A DNA stretch of 64,000 nucleotides from Rhodocyclaceae bacterium UBA2271 (GTDB taxonomy: Bacteria > Pseudomonadota > Gammaproteobacteria > Burkholderiales > Rhodocyclaceae), in assembly GCA_002347405.1 (NCBI GenBank), contig DDXB01000031.1:69007-133006 (forward strand). The letters are read 5' to 3'. Made by a program: the position numbers and the translations under genes. Under the pieces are notes generated by a model that did no database searches, had not been told where the DNA came from, and was given only the letters and a program-made list of their open reading frames with translations. This document shows, one piece after another, positions 48,583 to 57,141 of the stretch (the stretch's first letter is position 1; every line of letters starts with the position of its first letter).

Positions 48583-50676
48583 ATGGCCACCCAAGCCGTG
48601 ACCTGGCAGACCCTGCTGCGCGCCGACAACCTGAAGGCGCTGGCGGCGCCGATCCTCATCATCCTCGTGCTGTCGATGATGGTGCTGCCGCTGCCGTCCT
48701 TCATGCTCGACCTGTTCTTCACCTTCAACATCGCGCTGTCGGTAATGGTGATGCTGGTGGCGCTGTATACGTTGAAGCCGCTGGACTTTTCGATCTTTCC
48801 GACGGTGCTGCTGGTCACCACCCTGCTGCGCCTTTCCCTCAACGTCGCTTCAACCCGCATCGTGTTGCTCGAAGGCCATACTGGCCCGGACGCCGCTGGC
48901 AAGGTGATCGAGGCCTTCGGCCACTTTCTGGTCGGCGGCAACTACGCCGTCGGCATCATCGTTTTCCTGATCCTGACGCTGATCAACTTCATCGTCATCA
49001 CCAAGGGCGCCGGACGCATCGCCGAGGTGTCGGCGCGCTTCACCCTGGATGCGATGCCCGGCAAGCAGATGGCGATCGACGCCGACTTGAATGCCGGATT
49101 GATCGGTGAGCAGGAGGCGAAGAGCCGCCGCAAGGAAATCGCCCAGGAAGCCGACTTCTACGGATCGATGGACGGCGCCTCGAAATTCGTGCGCGGCGAT
49201 GCGATCGCCGGCATCCTGATCCTGATCATCAACCTCATCGGCGGCCTGATCATCGGCGTCATGCTGCACGACATGAGCGCCGGCACGGCGGCCAAGACCT
49301 ATACCCTGCTGACCATCGGCGACGGCCTGGTGGCGCAGATTCCAGCGCTGATCGTGTCGGTGGCGGCCGGTCTGGTGGTATCCCGCGTCAGCGACGACAA
49401 GGACATCACCACCTCGTTCATGGCGCAGGTGTTTGGCAATCCGGTGGTGCTGACGCTGACGGCGAGCATCCTCTTCATCCTCGGTGTCATTCCCGGCATG
49501 CCGTCATTCGTGTTCCTGTTGCTGGCCTTGGGTTTGGGTGCGCTGGCCTGGTGGCGAATAAAGGAAAAACAGGCCGTAGCACTGGCTGCGGAGGAAAAGC
49601 CCGCCGCCGCCGCCGCGCCGGAAGAAAGTGTCGAGGCCAGTTGGGCCGATGTCGCCCCGGTCGACGTGCTGGGTCTGGAGGTCGGTTATCGTCTGATTCC
49701 GCTGGTCGATCGTGGTCAGGATGGCGAACTGCTGAAGCGTATTCGCGGTCTGCGCAAGAAGTTCGCTCAGGAGGTGGGTTTCCTCTCGTCGCCGGTGCAC
49801 ATCCGCGACAATCTTGAGTTGAAGCCGAATGGCTATCGCATCACTTTGAAGGGTGTCGAGATTGGTGCCGGTGAAGCCTACCCCGGCATGCATCTGGCCA
49901 TCAACCCGGGGCGTGTCAGCGGCATGCTGGCCGGCAATCCGACCAAGGACCCGGCCTTCGGCCTGCCGGCCGTGTGGATCGAGTCGGCCATGCGCGATCA
50001 GGCGCACATCATGGGCTACACGGTGGTCGATGCCGGCACGGTGGTGGCTACCCACCTCAATCACTTGATCCTGACGCATGCCGCTGAGCTGTTGGGGCGC
50101 CAGGAAACCCAGTCGCTGCTCGATCACCTGGCGAAGGATGCGCCGAAGCTCATCGAAGAGCTGGTGCCAAAGGTGCTGTCGCTGTCGACCGCCCAGCGCG
50201 TGCTGCAGAACTTGCTGGAAGAGGGCGTCAATATCCGCGACATGCGCACCATCATCGAGACGCTGGCAGAAAATGCCCCGCGTACCCAGGATCCCGCCGA
50301 ACTGACGGCGCTGGTACGCGTCAGTCTGGGCCGCGCGATTGTCCAGCAACTCTATCCGAATGGTCAGGAGCTGGCGGTGATGGCCCTCGAACCCGGCCTG
50401 GAACGTCTGCTGGCGCAGGCAATGCAAGGCGCCGGCAGCGATGGGTCCGGCATCGAGCCGGGCCTGGCCGACACGCTGTTGCGCGAGACGGTGGTGGCGG
50501 CCAAGCGGCAGGAGGACCTTGGCTTGCCGGCCGTGCTGCTGGTGCCGAGCAGCTTGCGCTGGCTGATGTCGCGCTTCCTGCGACGCGCCTGGACCAACTT
50601 GAAGGTGCTGGCCAACAATGAAATACCGGATTCGAAAACCATCAAGGTGACGGTCGTCATCGGTGCCAAGGCCTGA
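48583..50676 (+). CDS. flhA: Flagellar export gate protein FlhA
   Basis: Main gate subunit of flagellar type III export, 697 residues, with seven to eight transmembrane segments in the first 330 residues (ILIILVLSMMVLPLPSFMLD, FIVITKGAGRIAEVSARFTL, the conserved FHIPEP-family region MPGKQMAIDADLNAGLI) and a large cytoplasmic domain that docks chaperone-substrate complexes. It starts 58 bases after flhB. Length and all motifs are standard. Confidence 0.97.
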   Translation: MATQAVTWQTLLRADNLKALAAPILIILVLSMMVLPLPSFMLDLFFTFNIALSVMVMLVALYTLKPLDFSIFPTVLLVTTLLRLSLNVASTRIVLLEGHTGPDAAGKVIEAFGHFLVGGNYAVGIIVFLILTLINFIVITKGAGRIAEVSARFTLDAMPGKQMAIDADLNAGLIGEQEAKSRRKEIAQEADFYGSMDGASKFVRGDAIAGILILIINLIGGLIIGVMLHDMSAGTAAKTYTLLTIGDGLVAQIPALIVSVAAGLVVSRVSDDKDITTSFMAQVFGNPVVLTLTASILFILGVIPGMPSFVFLLLALGLGALAWWRIKEKQAVALAAEEKPAAAAAPEESVEASWADVAPVDVLGLEVGYRLIPLVDRGQDGELLKRIRGLRKKFAQEVGFLSSPVHIRDNLELKPNGYRITLKGVEIGAGEAYPGMHLAINPGRVSGMLAGNPTKDPAFGLPAVWIESAMRDQAHIMGYTVVDAGTVVATHLNHLILTHAAELLGRQETQSLLDHLAKDAPKLIEELVPKVLSLSTAQRVLQNLLEEGVNIRDMRTIIETLAENAPRTQDPAELTALVRVSLGRAIVQQLYPNGQELAVMALEPGLERLLAQAMQGAGSDGSGIEPGLADTLLRETVVAAKRQEDLGLPAVLLVPSSLRWLMSRFLRRAWTNLKVLANNEIPDSKTIKVTVVIGAKA

Positions 50677-50759
50677 ACGTGCTGTGAAGACAAACGAAGT
50701 TTCAAAGAAGGCTGCACTCCAGGGGAGCGGATGTTTGGCCGGAACCAAAAGGAAATGAC

Positions 50760-52274
50760 ATGACAGTTAAACGATTTTTCGGTGAAAGCGCGCGCGATGC
50801 CTTGCGCAAGGTCAAGGAAGCGCTTGGCCCGGAGGCGATTGTCGTCGCCAACAAGGCGGTGCCCGGCGGCGTCGAAATCATGGCCATGTCTGCCGACAGC
50901 CTCGATGCCTTGTCACGTCAGGGTGCGCCGAGCACGGCGCCTGCTGTCACTCCCGTGTCCGCGGCGCGACCGGCTGACGCCGTCCCGCCAGTCCCACAGG
51001 GATTTCCTTCGGTCACGCCGACTTTTGCGACGCACGGCGGCATTGCCGACGAAGATGATTACACCGTCAGTCTTTCGACCAAGGCGCGCGCCCCGCTGCC
51101 ATTCCAGCCCTGGCAACCGTGGCAGCAACAGGAGCCGGTGCACCAGAGCGTTGCGCCAGCCAGCGAAGAAAAAGTCAAGCTGCGTCCCTTGCCGCCCAAG
51201 GCGGCGGCGACGCCCGCCAACCGGGCGCCAGATCTGTCCGCCACGGTCGATCATGCTGCCCGCCACAGCGGACCGGCAGACCTGAATGGCGGCCTGGAAA
51301 GCAACGTCCAGGTGCAGCAGCTGATGGCCGAGATGCAAAGCATCCGGGGCATGCTCGAGCGCCAGTTGGCCGGTTTTGCCTGGGGCGACATGACCCGCCA
51401 TGCGCCGGCCAAGGCACAGTTGCTGGGGGAAATGCTGGACGCCGGGTTTTCCGGCCTGCTGGCACGCCGCCTGGTCGAAGACATGCCGGAAAATATGCAA
51501 CTGCAGGACGGCCGCAAATGGCTGGTCGGTGCCGTCAATCGCCGTTTGCGCACCTTGACCAGCGAAAACGACCTGATCGACCGCGGCGGCGTGTTCGCGC
51601 TGGTGGGGCCGACCGGCGTCGGCAAGACCACCACGACGGCCAAGCTCGCCGCGCGCTGCGTGGTGCGTTACGGCGCCGACAAACTGGCGCTGCTGACGAC
51701 CGACGGTTATCGGATCGGTGCGCATGAACAGTTGCGCATCTATGGCCGCATCCTCGGCGTGCCGGTGCATGTCGTGCGTGACAGCGAAGACCTGCGGCGC
51801 ACGCTGACCGAGTTGCGCGGCAAGCACATGGTGCTGATCGATACCGTCGGCATGAGCCAGCGCGATCGCATGGTGGCCGAGCAGGCGGCGATGCTGATGC
51901 GCGCCGGTGCCGTGCAGCGCCTGTTGATGCTGAATGCCACCAGCCGCGGCGATACGCTCGATGACGTGATCCGCAGCTATGCCGGCGAAGACCTCGCCGG
52001 TTGCATCCTGACCAAGGTGGACGAGACGGCGGCCCTGGCGCCGGCAATCGATGCCGTGGTGCGGCATGGCCTCCTGCTGTCCTACGTCGCCAATGGCCAG
52101 CGCGTCCCGGAAGACCTGCACCTGCCCAATCGCAACTATTTGCTGCATCGTGCTTTCAAGCAGCCGAAGGCCGAATCGGTGCATCGGCTGAAGCCGGATG
52201 AAGTGGGCCTGCTCATGCCGTCCCAGGCCGGCAGTGCCTTGCCGGTTGATCCGCAGGGGGCGGCGTTTGTCTGA
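50760..52274 (+). CDS. flhF: Flagellar SRP-like GTPase FlhF with an in-frame repeat insertion
   Basis: SRP-family GTPase, 504 residues, that sets polar flagellum position and number. Order: B domain (MTVKRFFGESARDALRKVKE), a Pro/Ala-rich linker, N domain, and the G domain with P-loop GPTGVGKTTTTAKLAA near 283-298, DGYRIGAHEQLRIYG, VLIDTVGMSQRD and TKVDETAALAPAID. Codons 74-89 (AVPPVPQGFPSVTPTF) are a dispersed repeat in the linker. The next gene is a shortened flhG overlapping the end. Confidence 0.95.
   Translation: MTVKRFFGESARDALRKVKEALGPEAIVVANKAVPGGVEIMAMSADSLDALSRQGAPSTAPAVTPVSAARPADAVPPVPQGFPSVTPTFATHGGIADEDDYTVSLSTKARAPLPFQPWQPWQQQEPVHQSVAPASEEKVKLRPLPPKAAATPANRAPDLSATVDHAARHSGPADLNGGLESNVQVQQLMAEMQSIRGMLERQLAGFAWGDMTRHAPAKAQLLGEMLDAGFSGLLARRLVEDMPENMQLQDGRKWLVGAVNRRLRTLTSENDLIDRGGVFALVGPTGVGKTTTTAKLAARCVVRYGADKLALLTTDGYRIGAHEQLRIYGRILGVPVHVVRDSEDLRRTLTELRGKHMVLIDTVGMSQRDRMVAEQAAMLMRAGAVQRLLMLNATSRGDTLDDVIRSYAGEDLAGCILTKVDETAALAPAIDAVVRHGLLLSYVANGQRVPEDLHLPNRNYLLHRAFKQPKAESVHRLKPDEVGLLMPSQAGSALPVDPQGAAFV
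50979..51026 (+). repeat. Long-form GCCGAC element inside flhF
   Basis: GCCGTCCCGCCAG, TCCCACAGGGATTTCCTTCG, GTCACGCCGACTTTT, in phase as codons 74-89. The preceding GCGGCGCGACCGGCTGAC resembles the sequence before the element at 1146, so the inserted piece may be longer on its left side. The middle differs from the folA copy but keeps the CCC...GGG hairpin potential. Confidence 0.82.
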
Positions 52275-52626
52275 TTTGTCCCGCCCCGACGAACTGGCGG
52301 GGGACCAGGCGGACGGCTTGCGCCGTTTGTTTGGCACATCCGCGGTGACTTTGACGGTGGCGGCGCGCGATACCGCCGTGATCGAGGCCTACGTGACGAT
52401 CAAGCGCGTGGCCCACGAGCAGCGCTGTGGCTGCTTCAAGATCGCCATCACCCATGCGCGCTCGGCGAACGAAGCACAGGCGGTGTTCGACAACATGCGG
52501 CGCGTGGCGCATGAATACCTCGGTGTTCATCTCGAGTATCTTGGCATGGCCGCACCAGTGGCCGCTGCGCTGCGCAGCCCCGCTGCCGTCCCGCCCGGGA
52601 TGTTGCGACGTGATTCGGTGTTATAG
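52267..52626 (+). CDS. Shortened FlhG/FleN-like protein lacking the ATPase core
   Basis: Small protein of about 119 residues. The start region DELAGDQADGLRRLFG matches the FlhG N-terminal DQA...L activation helix. It then jumps to text that belongs late in FlhG: VTLTVAARDTAVIEAYVTIK, AITHARSANEAQAVFDNMRR, VAHEYLGVHLEYLGMAAPVA. The Walker A, switch I and Walker B segments (about 100 or more residues) are missing, so it cannot bind ATP as MinD-like proteins do. The TTG at 52267 follows AGGGGG and overlaps flhF. Internal deletion or a reduced functional form are both possible. Confidence 0.72.
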   Translation: MSDLSRPDELAGDQADGLRRLFGTSAVTLTVAARDTAVIEAYVTIKRVAHEQRCGCFKIAITHARSANEAQAVFDNMRRVAHEYLGVHLEYLGMAAPVAAALRSPAAVPPGMLRRDSVL

Positions 52627-52725
52627 TTTGACGGCCCTATGTTGCCGATGCGTGCACCCGGTTTCACCCGTCACGCTTCAACAGCTACGCTTCACCAGCC
52701 ACTATCAAGCCTGATGAATCCGACG

Positions 52726-53502
52726 ATGTATACCTCCCAGGGCACGCTCGAAAAAGAGCGGCTCGTCAATCAATATGTTCCCTTGGTCAAGCGTATCGCC
52801 TTTCATTTGATGGCGCGGCTGCCGGCCAGCGTGCAGATCGATGATCTCGTGCAGAACGGCATGCTCGGCCTGCTCGACGCGTTGGGACGTTTTGAGGAGG
52901 GATTGGGCGCCCAGTTCGAGACCTACGCCGTGCAACGGATACGCGGCGCGATGCTCGACGGTCTGCGTGAAAACGACTGGCTGCCGCGCGGCCTGCGCAA
53001 GGAAATGCGTCGCGTCGAGACCGCCATCCAGAAACTGGAACACCAGCAGGGACGTCATCCGAGCGAAGGCGAACTGGCTGGTGCGCTGGACATGCCGCTG
53101 GCCGATTACCAGAAACTGTTGCAGGATGCGCGCGGTCATCAGCTGGTTTATCTCGAGGATCTGGCAGATGCAAGCGAGGATTACCTTGAGCGGCACGCCT
53201 CGGGCGTTTCGCCCGACCCGCTGTCACTGCTTGAAGAAAGCGACATGCGCGGCGCGCTCGCCGCGGCGATTGCCGCCCTGCCGGAGCGCGAAAAGATGAT
53301 GATGGCGCTGTACTACGAGCAGGATCTGAACCTCCGGGAAATCGGCGCGGTGCTGGGCGTCACCGAGTCGCGTGTCTGTCAGTTGCACACGCAGGCCGTG
53401 TCCCGCCTGCGTGCCACCATGCTCGGTGATGAAGGTCCGCTCAAGACCGCGACGAAGCGTCGCGGCCGCAAACCCAAACAGGCGCAACCCGCCTCCGTCT
53501 GA
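52726..53502 (+). CDS. fliA: Flagellar sigma factor sigma-28
   Basis: Sigma factor of 258 residues for late flagellar genes. Region 2: LVNQYVPLVKRIAFHLMARL, PASVQIDDLVQNGMLGLLDA and AQFETYAVQRIRGAMLDGLR; region 3: DWLPRGLRKEMRRVETAIQK; region 4: NLREIGAVLGVTESRVCQLH. I chose the ATG at 52726 (MYTSQGTLEKERLV) as the family start; the ATG at 52714 would add four residues. It is held by FlgM, encoded 2.6 kb away. Confidence 0.95.
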   Translation: MYTSQGTLEKERLVNQYVPLVKRIAFHLMARLPASVQIDDLVQNGMLGLLDALGRFEEGLGAQFETYAVQRIRGAMLDGLRENDWLPRGLRKEMRRVETAIQKLEHQQGRHPSEGELAGALDMPLADYQKLLQDARGHQLVYLEDLADASEDYLERHASGVSPDPLSLLEESDMRGALAAAIAALPEREKMMMALYYEQDLNLREIGAVLGVTESRVCQLHTQAVSRLRATMLGDEGPLKTATKRRGRKPKQAQPASV

Positions 53503-53507
53503 CGCTC

Positions 53508-54248
53508 ATGGACAAAATCAGCATAATCGGCCTGGCCCTCGGCATTTTCGCCATTCTTGGTGGTCAGGTGCTGGAGGGCGGACACGTCGGATCACTGGTC
53601 CAGCCGACGGCCTTCCTGATCGTCATTGGTGGCACGCTGGGCGCGGTCATGCTGCAAAGTCCGCTGCCGGTATTTCTGGCCGGGCTGAAGATGATCAAGT
53701 GGGTGTTTGTGCCACCGGCGACACAACCGGAGGTGCTGATCGAACAGATCGTCCGCTGGAGCCATGTGGCGCGCAAGGAAGGCTTGCTGGCACTTGAGGC
53801 ACAGACTTTGACGATAGAGGACCCCTTCATGCGCCGGGGCCTGCAACTTCTGGTCGATGGTGTCGAACCGGAGCGCCTGCGCGGGGTGCTGGAGGTCGAG
53901 ATCGACGCTTATGAGAAGCAGATGAAATTGTCGGCCAAGATCTGGGAGGCCGCTGGCGGTTACTCGCCGACCATCGGTATCCTCGGTGCGGTGATGGGCC
54001 TGATTCATGTCATGGAAAATCTCACCGATCCCTCCAAGCTCGGCGCCGGCATCGCGGTGGCCTTCGTCGCCACGATCTATGGCGTCGGCGCGGCCAACCT
54101 GATGTTCCTGCCGATTGCCAAGAAACTGCTGTTCAACATCGACCGCCTGATCGCCATCCGCGAAATGTTCATCGACGGCCTGATCGGCATCTCCAATGGT
54201 GACAATCCGCGCATCATCGAAAGCCGCATGCAGGGCTATATCGCATGA
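53508..54248 (+). CDS. motC: Flagellar motor stator MotA/MotC-type
   Basis: Ion-channel stator subunit of 246 residues: four transmembrane segments, VQPTAFLIVIGGTLGAVMLQ, and the cytoplasmic charge-bearing loop with KEGLLALEAQ and MRRGLQLLVDGVEPE. The last pair of helices includes GYSPTIGILGAVMGLIHVME and AVAFVATIYGVGAANLMFLP. It starts five bases after fliA. The 3' end (last 14 codons) is duplicated 140 bases downstream. With motD it forms the second stator set of the MotCD type. Confidence 0.9.
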   Translation: MDKISIIGLALGIFAILGGQVLEGGHVGSLVQPTAFLIVIGGTLGAVMLQSPLPVFLAGLKMIKWVFVPPATQPEVLIEQIVRWSHVARKEGLLALEAQTLTIEDPFMRRGLQLLVDGVEPERLRGVLEVEIDAYEKQMKLSAKIWEAAGGYSPTIGILGAVMGLIHVMENLTDPSKLGAGIAVAFVATIYGVGAANLMFLPIAKKLLFNIDRLIAIREMFIDGLIGISNGDNPRIIESRMQGYIA

Positions 54249-54383
54249 GTGCGCAATGTCGCTTGAGCGGAGAGCGGGATGCGTGGATTGCGACGCAGGC
54301 TAACCTGTATCGCAGGTTAAGCGCGCAGCGCGGCCGTAGCCACAATCCGCGCATCATCGAAAGCCGCATGCAGGGCTATATCG
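54203..54383 (+). repeat. Direct repeat of the motC end around a short insert
   Basis: CAATCCGCGCATCATCGAAA to AGGGCTATATCG (41 bases) occurs at 54203-54243 and again, identically, at 54343-54383. Between them lie 99 bases, including TAACCTG-TATCG-CAGGTTA (54301-54319), a perfect seven-pair hairpin. The second copy still ends with a near stop (TCTGA). It may be a tandem duplication with later drift or the footprint of a small insertion. Confidence 0.85.
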
Positions 54384-54403
54384 TCTGAGCATAGGGGTCG
54401 AGC

Positions 54404-55189
54404 ATGGGACGACGGCGCAAAAGCGAAGAAGAGCACGAAAACCACGAGCGCTGGCTAGTCTCATATGCGGACTTCATAACTTTGCTGTTCGCTTTCTTCG
54501 TCGTGATGTATGCGCTCTCGTCGGTCAACGAGGGCAAGTATCGAATCCTGTCAGACTCCATCTCCTCGGCATTTCGCAACGTGCCGGGCAGTTCCACTGG
54601 TGCGCTGGTGCAGATTAGTCCCAATGCGCCTTTGCCGATCGGGATTCCCATCAAAAAACCCCAGGTTCCCAATATCAAGCCAGATGCCGCCCGCGAAAAA
54701 AACCGGGAGTTATTGCGTAACAAGGCGAAGGAAATCACCTCGGCGCTGGCTCCGCTGGTACAACAGGGGCATGTTCGGGTTACCGAAGGGGCACTCGGCA
54801 TTACCGTGGAAATCAATGCCAGCGTGTTGTTCGACTCGGGCGAGGCGCGCCTGCAACAGCAGGCCGTGCGGGCGCTGACTGCGGTGGGGCAGATCCTCGC
54901 CACCACGGATTTTCCGATCACCGTCGAGGGGCACACCGACAATGCCCCGATCAATACCCCACTGTATCCATCGAACTGGGAACTGTCCGGCGCTCGTGCC
55001 GCGAGCGTGGTGCGGCTGTTCATCGACACCGGCGTCAATCCGCGCAGCCTGACAGCGACCGGCCACGCCGAGCAGCGGCCCATCGCCGACAACGCCAACG
55101 CCGAGGGACGCCAGCGTAACCGGCGTGTTGCCATCAATATGGAAGCGCGTACGCCCGACCAGATCAAGGAATTGGCGCTGCCCGAATAA
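54404..55189 (+). CDS. motD: Flagellar motor stator MotB/MotD-type
   Basis: Peptidoglycan-anchored stator subunit of 261 residues. One transmembrane helix with the proton-accepting Asp in YADFITLLFAFFVVMYALSS, a periplasmic linker, then an OmpA-like domain (ITVEGHTDNAPINTPLYPSN, WELSGARAASVVRLFIDTGV) that binds peptidoglycan. The basic N-terminus RRRKSEEEHENHERW is typical for MotD. The duplicated sequence before it may change spacing from motC but does not touch the coding part. Confidence 0.93.
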   Translation: MGRRRKSEEEHENHERWLVSYADFITLLFAFFVVMYALSSVNEGKYRILSDSISSAFRNVPGSSTGALVQISPNAPLPIGIPIKKPQVPNIKPDAAREKNRELLRNKAKEITSALAPLVQQGHVRVTEGALGITVEINASVLFDSGEARLQQQAVRALTAVGQILATTDFPITVEGHTDNAPINTPLYPSNWELSGARAASVVRLFIDTGVNPRSLTATGHAEQRPIADNANAEGRQRNRRVAINMEARTPDQIKELALPE

Positions 55190-55208
55190 GGACGCGCTGA
55201 TCAAGTCC

Positions 55209-55275
55209 GTCACACCGGCGTAGGCCGGTGTCCAGGTTGTTGATTTCCCTGGGTTCCGGCTTTCGCCGGAATGAC
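55209..55275. terminator. Paired GCCGG hairpins between motD and flgN
   Basis: GTCACACCGGCGTAGGCCGG and TGTCCAGG (55209-55236) face CCTGGGTTCCGGCTTTCGCC and GGAATGAC (55248-55275). Each half folds on itself and the whole forms a larger dyad. This is the common GTCATTCCGGC...TCCAGG dispersed element. It lies between converging transcripts and likely serves as a two-way terminator. Confidence 0.7.
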
Positions 55276-55340
55276 AAAACTGGAGTTAATCGGCGTCTCC
55301 TTAACCCTGGAACAAGCCATCCGCCACTGGGCGGTCAGGG

Positions 55341-55826
55341 TCAGGCTTTGCCGAGTATCCTGCCGCCCAGTTCGGGTTGCTGCTGGCCATCAGGACCGTA
55401 GTTCATCGCCTGGTTCGTGGCTGCCATGAGGATGGCGAAGGCCTGCTGGTTGTGTTGCATGTGCAGGCCGATCAATTTACCGTTGGTCGCATTGAGGTCG
55501 CGGGCCTTGGCTGCAAGGTCAAGCAGTTTCTGCCATGCCCTGGTGTTGTCTTCGCCGTAGCTGGCCAGCCAGGCCTCCATGCCGACGCGACCACCGGCAA
55601 GGCCGAGCCGCGCCAACTGACCCTCGCGTGCCTGGGAGAGCGCGGCAAGCTGATTGGCCAGACTGGTTTTGTTTTCGGTGAGCGGCAGCAGCGCTTCGAT
55701 ATCGCCGCGAGCGAGCAATTCCTGCTCGCGCTGCAAAAGTAGAATGAACTCCCCGAGCTTGCGGACCTCTTCGCTCAGCGTGTTGCCAAGCAGCAAGGCA
55801 GGATTTTGAATGGGGGAGAGTGCCAC
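55341..55826 (-). CDS. flgN: Flagellar export chaperone FlgN
   Basis: Helical chaperone of 161 residues for the hook-junction proteins FlgK and FlgL. It shows EFILLLQREQELLARGDIEA, LPLTENKTSLANQLAALSQA and NGKLIGLHMQHNQQAF, the FlgN/FlgK_L pattern of an N-terminal coiled coil with a downstream helix. The start at 55826 is GTG. It follows flgM by six bases on the minus strand; flgA-flgM-flgN is the usual order. Confidence 0.92.
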   Translation of the reverse strand: MALSPIQNPALLLGNTLSEEVRKLGEFILLLQREQELLARGDIEALLPLTENKTSLANQLAALSQAREGQLARLGLAGGRVGMEAWLASYGEDNTRAWQKLLDLAAKARDLNATNGKLIGLHMQHNQQAFAILMAATNQAMNYGPDGQQQPELGGRILGKA

Positions 55827-55832
55827 ACCGGA

Positions 55833-56132
55833 TCAGGCGGCGGGGTTCGGACGTCCGAGCATCTCGCGTACGCTGGACAGCAGGCCGTCGGCAATGCGCT
55901 CGGGGTTGATCTGGAAACGGCCTTCGGCGATCGCAGCCTTGATTTCGGCGACACGCTGGGCGTTTACCGGCGCTTCACCAGCGCCGACTTCCTGCAAGCG
56001 GGCAGATAGCGAGGAAATGTCGACGCGCTCGCTCGTCCCCGCGCGTGGCTGTGGCGGAGTGGCAGCAGGGCCGCGCGCGCGTCCGGAATCCGGGGTGCTG
56101 CTGACGGCAGGGGTGGCACTGTTGATTTTCAC
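55833..56132 (-). CDS. flgM: Anti-sigma-28 factor FlgM
   Basis: Negative regulator of FliA, 99 residues. The disordered N-terminus (MKINSATPAVSSTPDSGRAR) precedes the helical FliA-binding half, ERVDISSLSARLQEVGAGEA and NAQRVAEIKAAIAEGRFQIN, then PERIADGLLSSVREML. The start at 56132 has an AAGAGG ribosome site. It is exported when the hook is complete. The 225-base gap to flgA (56133-56357) holds a small hairpin GCAGAA-N5-TTCTGC (56207-56223) but no gene. Confidence 0.95.
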   Translation of the reverse strand: MKINSATPAVSSTPDSGRARGPAATPPQPRAGTSERVDISSLSARLQEVGAGEAPVNAQRVAEIKAAIAEGRFQINPERIADGLLSSVREMLGRPNPAA

Positions 56133-56357
56133 GATATATACCTCTTGGATCAGATTAGTGCTCGCTGACGCGAACCTCAGCCTACTCTAAGCCCTTGTAA
56201 TTTAAAGCAGAAAGCTATTCTGCATGTAATTACGGCAGAACCGCTGAAAACTTGAGTGCGATCTGGTGCGCGATTGTTGAATCTGTCGTTGATTATAAAC
56301 ATATCCTGTTTCCGCCATGGTGCACTCTGGTGCGGATCGCATACGCCAGCAGCCGTT

Positions 56358-57059
56358 TCAATAACCGACTTCCACCGTGCCGCCAGCCTTGGCGATCCCG
56401 CTGATGACGTGGCCATTGCCAAGCCGGACCTGGGCAACCTGTCCCTCGATGGCATTGTTGAGCGCCCGACCTTCGTTGGTCACCGTAAACCCGGGCCCGC
56501 GTGAAATGACCCTGACGGTTTGTCCCTGGCGCACCACCATCATCGCCCTGAGCATGTCCGAGCGCAGCGGCCGGCCGGCCGGGATTGATGTGGCGGCAGC
56601 CTTGCCGACGGCACCGGCGAATTCGGTGAGGATGTTTGACGGCAGTTCGGACAGGTCGCCCAACTGGGTGGCCAGATCATCCTCGACGACGACCTGCCCC
56701 TGCGCGATGGGGCGCGCACTGATCAGATAATCGGCCTTGACGCGGATATGGACCGGCACATAAACGCGCCAGCCAGCTTCGTTGAGGCAGCGCACCAGGA
56801 CGTTGATGCGTCCCCAGCCCTGTGCTCCCTGCGGGCGGCTGACATCGAATGAGTTGCAGGGCGCGAGCTGATTGCCCGGGTCGATGCCGCCTATTTCGTA
56901 ACTGACCTGCCCGGGCAGGCCTTTGGACTGGATCTTGAGCCAGCTTTCGATGGCTTTTTTAACCGGGGCGGGGTCCTGCTGGGCGTGAGTCAACGCGGCA
57001 ACCAGGCAAAGAGCGAGGAAAGCGAAGAGGGGGCGGAGGGGGGTGGTCAATCGGCGCAT
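56358..57059 (-). CDS. flgA: Flagellar P-ring assembly chaperone FlgA
   Basis: Periplasmic protein of 233 residues that helps the P ring form. Signal peptide LRPLFAFLALCLVAALTHA, an SAF-like C-terminal domain (YLISARPIAQGQVVVEDDLA, RPLRSDMLRAMMVVRQGQTV, VRVISRGPGFTVTNEGRALN) and the end GTVEVGY. In most betaproteobacteria flgA faces flgB directly. Here flgB is 6.9 kb away at 63933, with the nitric oxide reductase operon between them. Confidence 0.94.
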   Translation of the reverse strand: MRRLTTPLRPLFAFLALCLVAALTHAQQDPAPVKKAIESWLKIQSKGLPGQVSYEIGGIDPGNQLAPCNSFDVSRPQGAQGWGRINVLVRCLNEAGWRVYVPVHIRVKADYLISARPIAQGQVVVEDDLATQLGDLSELPSNILTEFAGAVGKAAATSIPAGRPLRSDMLRAMMVVRQGQTVRVISRGPGFTVTNEGRALNNAIEGQVAQVRLGNGHVISGIAKAGGTVEVGY

Positions 57060-57141
57060 GCCGACATTGAACCATTTGGTACTGCATAAGGGTTGACTGC
57101 GTATTGGCGCTTTTTCGTCGCTTTTCTCTTTTGGCCCACTA

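Noticed and set aside
52584..52600. GCCGTCCCGCC near the end of the FlhG-like gene
   Set aside because: Only 11 bases of one end match and the right end is missing, so I cannot claim a copy.
55970..55992. CCAGCGCCGACTTCC in flgM resembling the repeat
   Set aside because: Short partial match; the encoded QEVGAGEAP lies in the normal FlgM alignment region and there is no left end.
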